Source of the DNA: Chryseobacterium nakagawai
Lineage (GTDB): Bacteria > Bacteroidota > Bacteroidia > Flavobacteriales > Weeksellaceae
Direction of reading: 5' to 3'
Assembly (NCBI RefSeq): GCF_900637665.1
Contig: NZ_LR134386.1
Span: 1,046,501 to 1,110,500 of the forward strand
DNA length: 64,000 nt
How positions within the stretch are numbered: the first letter of the stretch is position 1; the number at the start of each line of letters is the position of its first letter. The translations under genes and the position numbers were made by a program. The notes below the pieces were generated by a model that saw only the letters and a list, made by a program, of their open reading frames with translations, was not told where the DNA came from and ran no database searches. Positions 1 to 9,052 of the stretch are shown one piece after another.

Positions 1-1
1 A

Positions 2-1600
2 CTCGAAAACGAATTTTTAGAAGATGCCATCAAACAGCTTAACCAAGATTATATTATCATTCAGATATTTTATAACAAAAGCGTACATTCTCAGGATTCC
101 CATCTAATTATACATTTGGAACACAAGAATGATGTTGATACGATAAAACAAAAACACTGGGTTAAAAAAGCCCACGTTGAGCATAAAGTACACATACATT
201 TGTTTTACAATACTCAACTTCAACACAAGTTTGATTCAGGACATCCCTTTGTCGAATTTTACTGCAAACCATCTGCCTTGATCTATCAAAATGAGCATTG
301 TGGAAATCATCTTTTGATTGACCGAAATTGGAAGAAGTTTAACAAAAAGTTTGAAAATTACAAGGAAAGATTTTACCACGATCACAATCTGCTGCTATCT
401 CAAACCCGTGAATTTATTAATGATGAGTCGTTTGTCAGTGTTTTTCTCAGCTATGAAAAAGTCATCAGGTATGACTTGGAATATCTGGAAAACTTATATA
501 CAGGATCTTTCTCCGATTCAAAAAATTTGCACGAGCGTATTTATCATTTAATACCCTATAATCCTGAGATTCAAAAATATTTTGTGAAACAAAATGGAAA
601 AGAGTATTATCTGATCAGTTTATTTGAGAAAGCAAGAATATCAGCTCGTGAGGATGAACTTATGTACGATAACGAATTCTTTGAAGCCATCGTTATTGCA
701 GAAGAAAGTCTTTTCAGTATGATAGAAATACGCTTAGACCAATTAAAAAAACAGATCAAAAAATCAACTAGTAATATTGCAATACATACGGAAATAGCGG
801 ATGTTTTGGTACGTCAGAATGATAAAATCCTTGATAAGGCGGTTGAAGTCATTGTAAAATCTGAAAATACAGAAGAGATTTACCTATTTCATAAATCTAC
901 ATACGGTAATAGTAAGATTTATTATCTGCTCGTAATTGCTCATAATGTGAGTAACGAAAAACTGAAAGAGATACAGTATTATCTCAAAAATAAAGCTGGG
1001 AAAAAATATGATTTTGTATTGATCAGTCACGACCGATATTGGATTCAGCAACACCTTTACAAATACCAAAATTTCTTTGCGAACATCATTCAGGGTAAAA
1101 ACAAGATTTATGCTTCTAATCAATATCATCCTGAGCCACATTGGCAGTTTCCGTATATTCTGGAACAAGACCTGGATTGGTATTACAAATCAGCAAAAGG
1201 CAATGGCTTACAGTTTTTAGCTATTGTTGGAAATGAAAGCAGAAACCATCAGGGAATACCTTTTCTTTTTGCTTTATTCTTCCTTTCGTTTTGCAGAACC
1301 TATGTTTTTGTAAAACTTTGCTATATGCCCAATTATTTGTCCTTTCAATCATTGTGGCAACTATGTTTATATGCCAATCCGGATATGATACGCTATCAAT
1401 ATTTATATGATGGATATCTGGTTAGACTTATTCCCACTTTGGAATATCATAAGATTCTGCGCCATAAATTTACTTCTCTTGATAAGGAGGTAATAGATCA
1501 AATGAAAGTTCTTGTCGAAAAGCTGATGAATGAACTTGACATATTGGTCTTAGAAGGAGGATTAATTGATAATACAGAAAAGGATGGAACAATTGAATGA
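2..1600 (+). CDS. Unknown protein, 5' end outside the window
   Basis: The reading frame is open back to the first bases of the window, so the gene starts upstream and at least 532 residues are present; the TTG at 116 is not a convincing start. I do not recognise the family. The sequence is rich in aromatic and charged residues, has no signal peptide in the visible part and shows one hydrophobic stretch around nucleotides 1255-1330 that is interrupted by Cys and Arg. Its last 17 bases overlap the next small gene, so the two are probably co-transcribed. It belongs to the integrated element by position. An element-specific replication, mobilisation or regulatory role is possible but nothing in the sequence proves it. 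Confidence 0.6.
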   Translation, partial: LENEFLEDAIKQLNQDYIIIQIFYNKSVHSQDSHLIIHLEHKNDVDTIKQKHWVKKAHVEHKVHIHLFYNTQLQHKFDSGHPFVEFYCKPSALIYQNEHCGNHLLIDRNWKKFNKKFENYKERFYHDHNLLLSQTREFINDESFVSVFLSYEKVIRYDLEYLENLYTGSFSDSKNLHERIYHLIPYNPEIQKYFVKQNGKEYYLISLFEKARISAREDELMYDNEFFEAIVIAEESLFSMIEIRLDQLKKQIKKSTSNIAIHTEIADVLVRQNDKILDKAVEVIVKSENTEEIYLFHKSTYGNSKIYYLLVIAHNVSNEKLKEIQYYLKNKAGKKYDFVLISHDRYWIQQHLYKYQNFFANIIQGKNKIYASNQYHPEPHWQFPYILEQDLDWYYKSAKGNGLQFLAIVGNESRNHQGIPFLFALFFLSFCRTYVFVKLCYMPNYLSFQSLWQLCLYANPDMIRYQYLYDGYLVRLIPTLEYHKILRHKFTSLDKEVIDQMKVLVEKLMNELDILVLEGGLIDNTEKDGTIE

Positions 1601-1814
1601 ACCTCTAAGCAAAGCTATCATCCGGTTTATAAAAGACCACCCACCAAAAACTATGAAAAGAAATCTTTTTTCATTATTTGTAGACTACATTTATACTTTA
1701 AAAGGAGGAACTCCAAATGATCTGGATAACATTCTATTTGATTTTAAAGAACTCTTTATTCTTCTTGACAAAATAGAAGATGAAATTGGGAAGCAGGATG
1801 AAGATGAAGATTAG
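1584..1814 (+). CDS. Small acidic protein, unknown
   Basis: This is a 76-residue protein if the ATG at 1584 is used; an in-frame TTG at 1566 would add six residues. It overlaps the upstream gene by 17 bases, so translation is likely coupled. The C-terminus is strongly acidic, ending in a run of Glu and Asp, and the middle is amphipathic helical. No domain is recognised. Small helical partners like this are common beside element-borne genes in Bacteroidetes, but no function is assigned. Confidence 0.5.
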   Translation: MEQLNEPLSKAIIRFIKDHPPKTMKRNLFSLFVDYIYTLKGGTPNDLDNILFDFKELFILLDKIEDEIGKQDEDED

Positions 1815-1871
1815 CCTGTTAAATTAAAAACCCCTATAAACAGAATGTTTTATATCGGTCAATTGAAGAAA

Positions 1872-1908
1872 CAGCCCACTGCTTAAAGCGGTGCGCTGTG
1901 TTGTTTTT
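1872..1908 (+). terminator. Intrinsic terminator after the small acidic gene
   Basis: An 11-bp stem with one C-C mismatch (arms 1872-1882 and 1888-1898, loop TTAAA) is followed by a T-rich tract. It lies between convergent genes and fits termination of the plus-strand pair. Confidence 0.65.
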
Positions 1909-1972
1909 AGAAGTAACGATAAATATGATTTATTAACTCTGCTGTTTTTCCAGTTAAATATTAAAGTTTTTA

Positions 1973-4900
1973 TTATTTATTTAGGTTAGGAATAAATCGT
2001 TTAATTACGTTCCATTCATTTTCATAGTAGCTGTTATGTACTGATTTTCCTTCTGCAGTAAAACTAGTGAATACTAGTCTCTTTATATCTTCAAAAATAT
2101 TTTTGGGTAAAATTTTGTATTCAATGCTTTCATTATTTTGGTAAACAATCTTATAACCTTGCAAATGTAAAAGTTCTCTATTTGAAATATTTTCAGTTTT
2201 ATGAGCTTTAAAAACAGTTTCCAAACCTCGTTTTACTTTTAAAGCAATAATTGCATCTTCTTCAATCAATTTGAGATAAAGAAGATTTGCATTTGGATTT
2301 TTGCCATTAGAATAATGATAGTTTCTTCTTTTTGCTAATATAGACTTTACATAAACTTTGTTTATATGTCCGTTGTCATAACATTGAAGAAGAAACCCAT
2401 TTTTAAACCTTTCTTCAATAGGTAATGAAAATATACAATTTTCATCTGAATGCTCTTGTATTTTACATGTGTTGTCACTGAAAAGATTAAAGTAGCAAAG
2501 GATATTACTTTCATAAGAAAATAGATTTATTTGATTTGATTCTTCCAAATTCTCCTCAATCATTTCAATGAATGGCTTGTGCCCATGATTTGTAGTCGTA
2601 CCGTTCAATTGAACTAAAGGATTAGAAGTTTCACTATTTTCCTTTAAAATGTCAATGTATGATTTATTTGTCGGCAAAACATATTCAGGTATCTCTTCCT
2701 CATTCTCAAATTCTATTTCATCTTCAAATTCTTCTTTTAAATCAATTGTTTTTTCAAAAATTATTTTATGGTCTTTTTTCGTATTTTTTTCAATAAAAGC
2801 TATAATTTTTTGTATTTCTTCTTGTGGACTTCTTTTAAATGCTGAATAAAGTACACGATATACTTTCCAACCAACACGTTCTAAAAATTCCTGCCTTTCA
2901 ATATCGTAAGCCACATCTTCAGGAAGTGAATGGAAAGGGTCGCCATCACATTCTATAGCAATCATTTTTCCGTTATTGTGAACTACTAAATCTAGTTTAA
3001 AGTTGATGTAAACTTGTTTTCCAAGTTTATGATTATAGAAAAGTTCAGATTCTTTTACATTGTATTGTGGTTGAATATAACTATATCCATTTCCAATGAG
3101 GGATTTAGCAATATCACATTCAAACCAGCTGTCAAATGGTTCAGGAACATTGTGTCTAAATCTTTCAATATTGTTGTTGTCAATTTGTAATTGAGAAATT
3201 GGTTTTGCTTCATCTTTGAAGAAACTTAAGATTTTATTTCTAAAATCAGTTGTTTGTAAATCGTTATGCTCAACCGAATGAAATAAAATCATTTGTTCTT
3301 TTGCTCGACTTAATGCTACATTAATTTTTTTAAATTCATCTTGGTCACTAATAATTGCTCGTGGTTTAGCATTTTGATTTTCTTTTAATTTCTGAAAATC
3401 TAATGCAACTCCAAGAGAAACAATCATAACATCTCTTTCATCTCCTTGAAATTTTGGAGAATCTTCTATAATAAGTTTATGCTTATCTATTTTTTCCTTA
3501 CCAAATTCATTAGCTAAATCTTCTTTTATGTCCTTTAGTTTTTCGGTATGCTTTGTTAATCCTAAGCTGACTACACCAATAGATTTATTTGCATATTGCT
3601 CATCCTTTAGTATTCTTTGAAGAAATTTTTTAATTTCTTCAATTTCTTTGTAAACAATTTTGTCTTCTGTAAATGCACCGTTTATAAAAACAGTTTCTTT
3701 TGGATTTAATCTGTTTGAGTTGATTTGTTTCAAAGGTCGTAACGAATTGTCGTAAAACTCTCTCTTTGAAAATTCAATGATTTCAGGAACACATCTAAAA
3801 TGTTCTCTAAGTGTTAAATTAGAAGTTCCAGCAACCATTTTTGAAAGCATAAACAAACTGTTATCACTTTTTATATGAAGTGCATTAGCTCCTAAGAATT
3901 TGAGATGTTTATTTTTAATTGATTCAAAATCATTTCCGTCAGCTCCCGTAAGACTGCTTGGAGATGTTTGTTTGTCATCTCCAACAATTATCATATTTTC
4001 TGCATAATAGCTTAAAATAAGGCTATTAAAATCTAATTGACTTGCTTCATCTACAATAATACAATCAAAAATTTCAGGTTCACTTCCTACTGAATTTAGA
4101 ACATCATTAAATTTCATTACCCAACAAGACAATCTCTTGCTAATATCAATACTGTTTTTACGTGTAAGAATCTGATATTGAGTTTGGTTTCGAATCTTTC
4201 TAACACTTTGAGATAGGTTATATTTGTATTCTTCCAGCAAATTTATAAAAGCATCAATTTCATTATTATCAAACTTGTTTTTAAAGTTTGACTTTGCTAG
4301 GTCAAACAAAATATCACATTTAACTTGGAATATTTTTTTGTTGATAAATGATAATTCTTCTTTACATTTTTGTAAATCAATAAATTCGTTTTCTTTAATG
4401 AACCTATTGGTAGAAGCGTATTCAAAATTTTCTTTTGAAATATAATGATTAGGAATATTCTCAAGAGAATCAAAAGTATTTGGAAGCAAATCTCTCAAAT
4501 ACTTTTTTAAGTTGAGAAATGTTTGTTCTACCTCAAGCTGTTTTCCGATTTCTAAGAATCTACTCTTTAAAAGTTCAAAATCTTGTACTTCTCCAATTTT
4601 TTCAACAGGTAAAAACTTTAAAAAGTCATTTTTTAATGAAGATTGTTCAATTATTGAATCAATGTTTTTTAATACTTCAAGTTTCTCAATTAATTGACCA
4701 TTTATTCTCCCAAACTTATCAATGTCTTTTTCTAATGTTATTGCCTTTCTAGATAAATTATCTATATCAAATAAATTGATTTGAGCGTATTCTGAAAGAT
4801 TTATAAAATCTGCATTGAATTGAATTTTAGAAACAACTTCCTTGTTTGTTTCTATCTTTTTCAAAACTTCCTTTAAAACTATGCTTTTTTCATATAGATT

Positions 4901-7165
4901 GGAGTTGTCATCATAAGAAAATGAAAAACCATTTTGTTTCAACAAAGTGAAATTTTTGTTGATAGTTAAAAGGTTTTCAATTGCCGATTTCAATTGTAAT
5001 ATTTCGGTTTTAGTATTACACTTTTTGCCGTTTATAGTAAATTGCTCTAAATATGAAACTTGCTTAAAATTGGAATTGGTAAGTTTTGTGAAAAATCCTG
5101 CTTTACCATTTTCAGCAAACGATAGGTAAGTTTCTATGTCTAAAAGATACTTTGTTCCATTTTCAGTAAGGTTACTAAAGGATTTATTTATCGTAACACT
5201 TTCTTGAAAAACCTTATTGTTTAATTGTTTCTGTAGATTCTCTAATTCCTTAATGTTTTTGAGAACGATATCCGAGTTAGAAAATTCATTTGCAACTTTT
5301 GCGATATTTTCTAACTGAATGTTTAACACCTTATCTTTGGAATACTCATTTAATCCCAAATAATTTAATTGCTTGATGTACTGCTCTTGAATAGATAGGA
5401 AGTTTTTAAAATCAAAACTTTCTAAGTTTTTCAATATTGATGAAATATCAATATTGATAGCATTATTGTATCGGATTTCTATTCCAATTAATTGTTTGTA
5501 TTTTAAAATCTCATTTTTAATAACTTCAAAATTAGATATGACTTCATTTGATAATTCATCTTGAATCCAATTCCATTCTTCTAATTCTTTCGATTCAAAT
5601 TTTTCAACAATTTGATAGGCTCTTAAATTTTCAAATGAATCATTAATTCTGATTTGAGTATATTCTTTTTCAAGAGCTCGAATAATTTCGGATTTTAATT
5701 TTACATATTCAGCTTTTAAATTGTCTAACTCTTCAATTTTAGTTTCAACATTTATATAAAAGTTGTCCGTAAGAATTTTTGAAATATTGCCAATGCTATT
5801 TTCTAGAGAAAATCTTTTTTTTCCATCTTTTCCTAGATTTTCTAATTCAATTTTAGTGAAAATTAAATTATCGAATGTCTCTGGAATTTTATTTAAAAGA
5901 GATTCTAAAGCCTTATCTGTTTGAGCGGTAACAAGCACTCGTTTTCCTTGTGCTAACAAAGAACAAAGTATGTTTACAATTGTATGCGACTTTCCTGTTC
6001 CAGGTGGTCCAGTTACAACTGTTAATCTGTTTTTAAGATAATTTTCATAAATCTGTTTTTGTTCTTTGTTGAATGGAAGTGGGAAAAAGACAGAAAAGTC
6101 ATCATCTCCATTTAGATTTTTAGCCTTATCCTTGTAAGTTTCAAAAAGTTCGTCTTTAAAATAGTTAGGTTTTGTGTAAGAATTGTTTCCTGATGATTCA
6201 GGATTTCTAACTAACAGGTTAAATAGTTTTGCTTCTATTTCATTTTCATCATTGTATTTAATGATTGAATCCGTTAATTTTTCAAAAAAACGTGGCTTTC
6301 GTTGTTTAATATTTACTGCAGGTGAAAACAGCACTTTAAAATAATCCTCTCTGAAATGGTCACTTTCTGGTTTGTAGATTGAATTTTCGAATTCTGAATT
6401 GCTCGAAATTTTTTGAATTGATTTTGCAAGTAAATCTTTAAACTCGTTTTCAAAAATATACTCGTAACCAAGTTCAGTAATTCTTTCTTCAAATCTATCA
6501 ATGATATTTGATAATACTTCTTTCTCGATAGGAGTGTTATTTAGAAAGAAAAAATCTGCATAAGGATTTTCTAAATCTGAAAATGAAATTTTTACAATAT
6601 TGTTTGAATCAATATCTAACGATAAAGGAAAATGAAATAGATGTTGATTGGTTTTTGATAAATTTCCATTGTTATTTAATTTGGAATATTGTATGAAACC
6701 AACACTCAAAACGATTTCTAAGTTTGAATCATTTTTAATATCATTATAAGCTCTGTAAAGCTTTGAATATGTTTCTTTATTTTTTTTAAACTTTTTTAAT
6801 TTTTCTGTTTCAATTTTTCCTTCTGCCGAATTTTGGAAACTTATAAGTTCATCATCATCTTCATTAACACTTTCAAACTTGTTTTTAGCTTCGTTAAAAT
6901 CTATGATTTCAATAAATTTATTTGGGATTTGTATGTTTGGTTTATACGGTTTTTGTAAAGAGAAGATTAAAGGATGTTTCTTGAATTTTGCAGAAAAAAT
7001 ATCAATTAAAGTGGATTCACAAATACCCGAATCAATGAAATTTTCAATTTCATCAACCCAAATAAAATTACTGGAAACAGTTGAATTCAGAACGTCTTTT
7101 ACTCCTCTTTCGAGCAGTTTTTTATATTCTTTCAGAAAGGTTATGTATTGGTTGAGTACGCTCAT
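1973..7165 (-). CDS. Giant SF1 helicase fused to a C-terminal endonuclease domain
   Basis: This is a 1730-residue protein. A UPF1/DNA2-like superfamily 1 helicase core is split: Walker A (GPPGTGKS) lies near residue 390 and the DEAS Walker B near residue 1038, followed by a GDDKQTSPSS motif, an REHFR motif and an NVALSRAKEQ motif. The roughly 640 residues between motifs I and II are predicted largely helical and coiled. Near residue 1405 an IECDGDPFHS segment followed by a conserved RQEFLERVGWKVYRV stretch fits a Vsr/DUF559-like (MTES_1575-type) restriction endonuclease fold. Single-gene helicase-Vsr-type proteins are known antiviral defence genes, so a nucleic-acid-degrading defence role is the best inference. 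It stands alone between the element's other genes and its recombinase. Start is the ATG at 7165; no closer alternative is better. Confidence 0.75.
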   Translation of the reverse strand: MSVLNQYITFLKEYKKLLERGVKDVLNSTVSSNFIWVDEIENFIDSGICESTLIDIFSAKFKKHPLIFSLQKPYKPNIQIPNKFIEIIDFNEAKNKFESVNEDDDELISFQNSAEGKIETEKLKKFKKNKETYSKLYRAYNDIKNDSNLEIVLSVGFIQYSKLNNNGNLSKTNQHLFHFPLSLDIDSNNIVKISFSDLENPYADFFFLNNTPIEKEVLSNIIDRFEERITELGYEYIFENEFKDLLAKSIQKISSNSEFENSIYKPESDHFREDYFKVLFSPAVNIKQRKPRFFEKLTDSIIKYNDENEIEAKLFNLLVRNPESSGNNSYTKPNYFKDELFETYKDKAKNLNGDDDFSVFFPLPFNKEQKQIYENYLKNRLTVVTGPPGTGKSHTIVNILCSLLAQGKRVLVTAQTDKALESLLNKIPETFDNLIFTKIELENLGKDGKKRFSLENSIGNISKILTDNFYINVETKIEELDNLKAEYVKLKSEIIRALEKEYTQIRINDSFENLRAYQIVEKFESKELEEWNWIQDELSNEVISNFEVIKNEILKYKQLIGIEIRYNNAINIDISSILKNLESFDFKNFLSIQEQYIKQLNYLGLNEYSKDKVLNIQLENIAKVANEFSNSDIVLKNIKELENLQKQLNNKVFQESVTINKSFSNLTENGTKYLLDIETYLSFAENGKAGFFTKLTNSNFKQVSYLEQFTINGKKCNTKTEILQLKSAIENLLTINKNFTLLKQNGFSFSYDDNSNLYEKSIVLKEVLKKIETNKEVVSKIQFNADFINLSEYAQINLFDIDNLSRKAITLEKDIDKFGRINGQLIEKLEVLKNIDSIIEQSSLKNDFLKFLPVEKIGEVQDFELLKSRFLEIGKQLEVEQTFLNLKKYLRDLLPNTFDSLENIPNHYISKENFEYASTNRFIKENEFIDLQKCKEELSFINKKIFQVKCDILFDLAKSNFKNKFDNNEIDAFINLLEEYKYNLSQSVRKIRNQTQYQILTRKNSIDISKRLSCWVMKFNDVLNSVGSEPEIFDCIIVDEASQLDFNSLILSYYAENMIIVGDDKQTSPSSLTGADGNDFESIKNKHLKFLGANALHIKSDNSLFMLSKMVAGTSNLTLREHFRCVPEIIEFSKREFYDNSLRPLKQINSNRLNPKETVFINGAFTEDKIVYKEIEEIKKFLQRILKDEQYANKSIGVVSLGLTKHTEKLKDIKEDLANEFGKEKIDKHKLIIEDSPKFQGDERDVMIVSLGVALDFQKLKENQNAKPRAIISDQDEFKKINVALSRAKEQMILFHSVEHNDLQTTDFRNKILSFFKDEAKPISQLQIDNNNIERFRHNVPEPFDSWFECDIAKSLIGNGYSYIQPQYNVKESELFYNHKLGKQVYINFKLDLVVHNNGKMIAIECDGDPFHSLPEDVAYDIERQEFLERVGWKVYRVLYSAFKRSPQEEIQKIIAFIEKNTKKDHKIIFEKTIDLKEEFEDEIEFENEEEIPEYVLPTNKSYIDILKENSETSNPLVQLNGTTTNHGHKPFIEMIEENLEESNQINLFSYESNILCYFNLFSDNTCKIQEHSDENCIFSLPIEERFKNGFLLQCYDNGHINKVYVKSILAKRRNYHYSNGKNPNANLLYLKLIEEDAIIALKVKRGLETVFKAHKTENISNRELLHLQGYKIVYQNNESIEYKILPKNIFEDIKRLVFTSFTAEGKSVHNSYYENEWNVIKRFIPNLNK

Positions 7166-7398
7166 TTATTTCAATAGTAAAGTTTTCAGGCAAATTTACA
7201 TTTTTTTCCAAAGTGTTAAGTTAATATTATGTATATCTTACACATTATAAAGTTTTTCTATTTAATCTTTATTCTTTTAGTAACTTTGGTCATAGTCGTT
7301 TGAGAAAATTTGGTGAAATTTATTTAAAAAGAATTATAGTTTCATTATATTACTAGATAAATATTAGATTATTAAGTTATCATCATTTTTGTATTTTT

Positions 7399-8625
7399 TT
7401 AGAACATCCCTACAATCACATCATCCACTTCACTTTCCTTAAAATCATCAAGATAATTTTCAGTTGTGCTTAGCCTTTTATGTCCAAGCGATTGTTTAAT
7501 AATATTGATATTTACATCTTTCCTGAGAGCTGTTGTCGCAAAAGTATGACGAGCTGTATAGAATGTGATATTTTTGTCAATTTCGCAAAGTTTCAAAATC
7601 TCTTTTAGTTGTCTATTGTAATATGAGCGCACGCTATCTTTTCTTTTTTTCATTTCTTCAGGACTATATTCTTTGATTTTTTTATTTAATATAGGGAAAA
7701 TATATGGTGTTTCAGATGGTCTGTATATTTTGTAAAATTGAAGTATTTCATCTATAATAGGTATATGTGGGAGTTTAACTTTAAGCAAAACATCAGTTTT
7801 ATTTCGATTGTAATTGAATTGATGATTTTCCATATCAGACCATTTCAGTTCTGCTAAATCTGTAAAATTCATACCTCGAGCATAATAACTGAATATGTAT
7901 AAATATTTTGCATTTTTTGCAGATGGTATATGTTCTATATTGAAATTTAAAAGTATCTCAAATTCTTTTTCTGTTAAAGCTTTCCTTATATTACGTTTTT
8001 TATATTTTGAAATTTTAAAATCTCTAAATGGATAATATTGTGGCTGAACAATTTTATAATTAATTGCTTTATTGTAGATCTTACGAATATTGCGCATATA
8101 AACGCCAATTCCACCATCATTTGCTCCTCGCTTACGAAGAAAGTTTTCGAAATCAGTTAGAAATTGAAAATCGATATTTTCAAATTTATAGTTAGTTAAA
8201 TCTTTTTTAAATTTTTGCAGTGCTTTCAATGCTTCATTCATTGAAGTTGAGTAACTAATTTGTCCATTTTCATAAAGGATCTCAATCTCCTTTTGAAATA
8301 GTTCACATAATGTTAGTCCTTGCTTATCTTTTTGTGAATAATATTTGTCAAAGAGGATAAGGTTATAACTTTCATAATCTTTCTCCAACAAATTAATAAC
8401 ATCTGATGCCGAATCTTTCATTTTTCTAAGAGTTTTATTAAAAGAAAGATGATTTCGGAATTTTGATGTAAATTCGCCTTGATTCTCATTCCATTCTGAA
8501 AGTTTACAGGAGAATGGGGTAGAATAGAATTTTGATTTACGATCAATAGTTACACGTAAATAAATTGGATACAACCCATTTTTTAATACGTTCTTTTTGC
8601 TTACAATTTTAATACTTGTGTTCAT
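7399..8625 (-). CDS. Tyrosine recombinase / integrase
   Basis: The 408 residues show the usual order: an N-terminal arm-binding region, a SAM-like core-binding domain and a C-terminal catalytic domain. Catalytic residues are visible: the first Arg in YYARGMN, an ARHTFATTAL box, LGH and the nucleophile in STTENYL. The first His of the His-x-x-Arg box is Tyr (FYTARH), a variant common in Bacteroidetes element integrases. It would cut and rejoin DNA at the attachment site, which is probably the tRNA remnant about 150 bp upstream of its start. Length and motif set are those of an intact enzyme. Confidence 0.9.
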   Translation of the reverse strand: MNTSIKIVSKKNVLKNGLYPIYLRVTIDRKSKFYSTPFSCKLSEWNENQGEFTSKFRNHLSFNKTLRKMKDSASDVINLLEKDYESYNLILFDKYYSQKDKQGLTLCELFQKEIEILYENGQISYSTSMNEALKALQKFKKDLTNYKFENIDFQFLTDFENFLRKRGANDGGIGVYMRNIRKIYNKAINYKIVQPQYYPFRDFKISKYKKRNIRKALTEKEFEILLNFNIEHIPSAKNAKYLYIFSYYARGMNFTDLAELKWSDMENHQFNYNRNKTDVLLKVKLPHIPIIDEILQFYKIYRPSETPYIFPILNKKIKEYSPEEMKKRKDSVRSYYNRQLKEILKLCEIDKNITFYTARHTFATTALRKDVNINIIKQSLGHKRLSTTENYLDDFKESEVDDVIVGMF

Positions 8626-8776
8626 TAAATTTTGTTTTAAGTTTAATATGAGTACAACATATTATACATTACCGTGATAATTAATGAAACCAAAAGTAGA
8701 TTTTAAAGATTGTAACTAAAAGATAATCAGCGCTTTTGAATCTTAATGAAAGATAATGCAAAGCATCGGTAGTCTT

Positions 8777-8818
8777 CTCATAATCAGGTGGTCCCTGGTT
8801 CGAGCCCAGGTGGGACCA
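8777..8818 (+). other. Attachment site: 3' part of a tRNA-Met(CAT) gene
   Basis: From 8777 the sequence is tRNA-like: anticodon loop CTCATAA, 3' anticodon strand TCAGG, variable TGGTC, T arm CCTGG-TTCGAGC-CCAGG, acceptor strand TGGGACC and discriminator A. The five bases before the loop (GTCTT) cannot pair with TCAGG, and no matching 5' acceptor strand (GGTCCCA) lies upstream. The tRNA is therefore broken exactly at the anticodon loop. That is expected for the distal att copy created when an element integrates into a tRNA gene. The intact copy should lie left of the window. Confidence 0.7.
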
Positions 8819-8830
8819 CAATAAAATCAG

Positions 8831-8858
8831 CCACTTACAATAATGTGAGTGGTTTTTT
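8831..8858 (+). terminator. Terminator behind the tRNA remnant
   Basis: A 9-bp stem (CCACTTACA / TGTGAGTGG, loop ATAA) is followed by six T residues. It is probably the original terminator of the tRNA gene. The 190 bp from here to the phosphatase start shows no further recognisable feature. Confidence 0.65.
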
Positions 8859-9052
8859 ATATTCTTATAAGAATTGATTCTTTATAATTTGAATAAGAAT
8901 TAAAGATTTGAGTAAGAATGAAAATGAACAGTATGTTGCTACTATTTTAAAAAACACTATGTTAAACATATGTTTAAAAAAACCATAAAGAATAATTAAA
9001 ACTCAGTTAACAGCCTTCTTCCTCAGATCCCGTTGCTTTGCAGAAAAAAGTA

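Larger units (their letters stand above)
1..8820. mobile_element. Right end of an integrated genetic element
   Basis: The segment ends with a minus-strand tyrosine recombinase whose start lies about 150 bp from a tRNA 3' fragment, the usual layout of tRNA-targeted integrative elements. It also carries a very large helicase-nuclease gene of the kind often found as accessory cargo and an unrecognised gene cut by the left window edge. The left boundary, the complete tRNA gene and any conjugation genes would lie outside the window. The right boundary is inferred from the tRNA remnant; I cannot see the partner repeat. Confidence 0.6.

Noticed and set aside
116..118. TTG at 116 as start of the first gene
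   Set aside because: The frame is open to the window edge with protein-like sequence, so the gene is cut rather than starting here.
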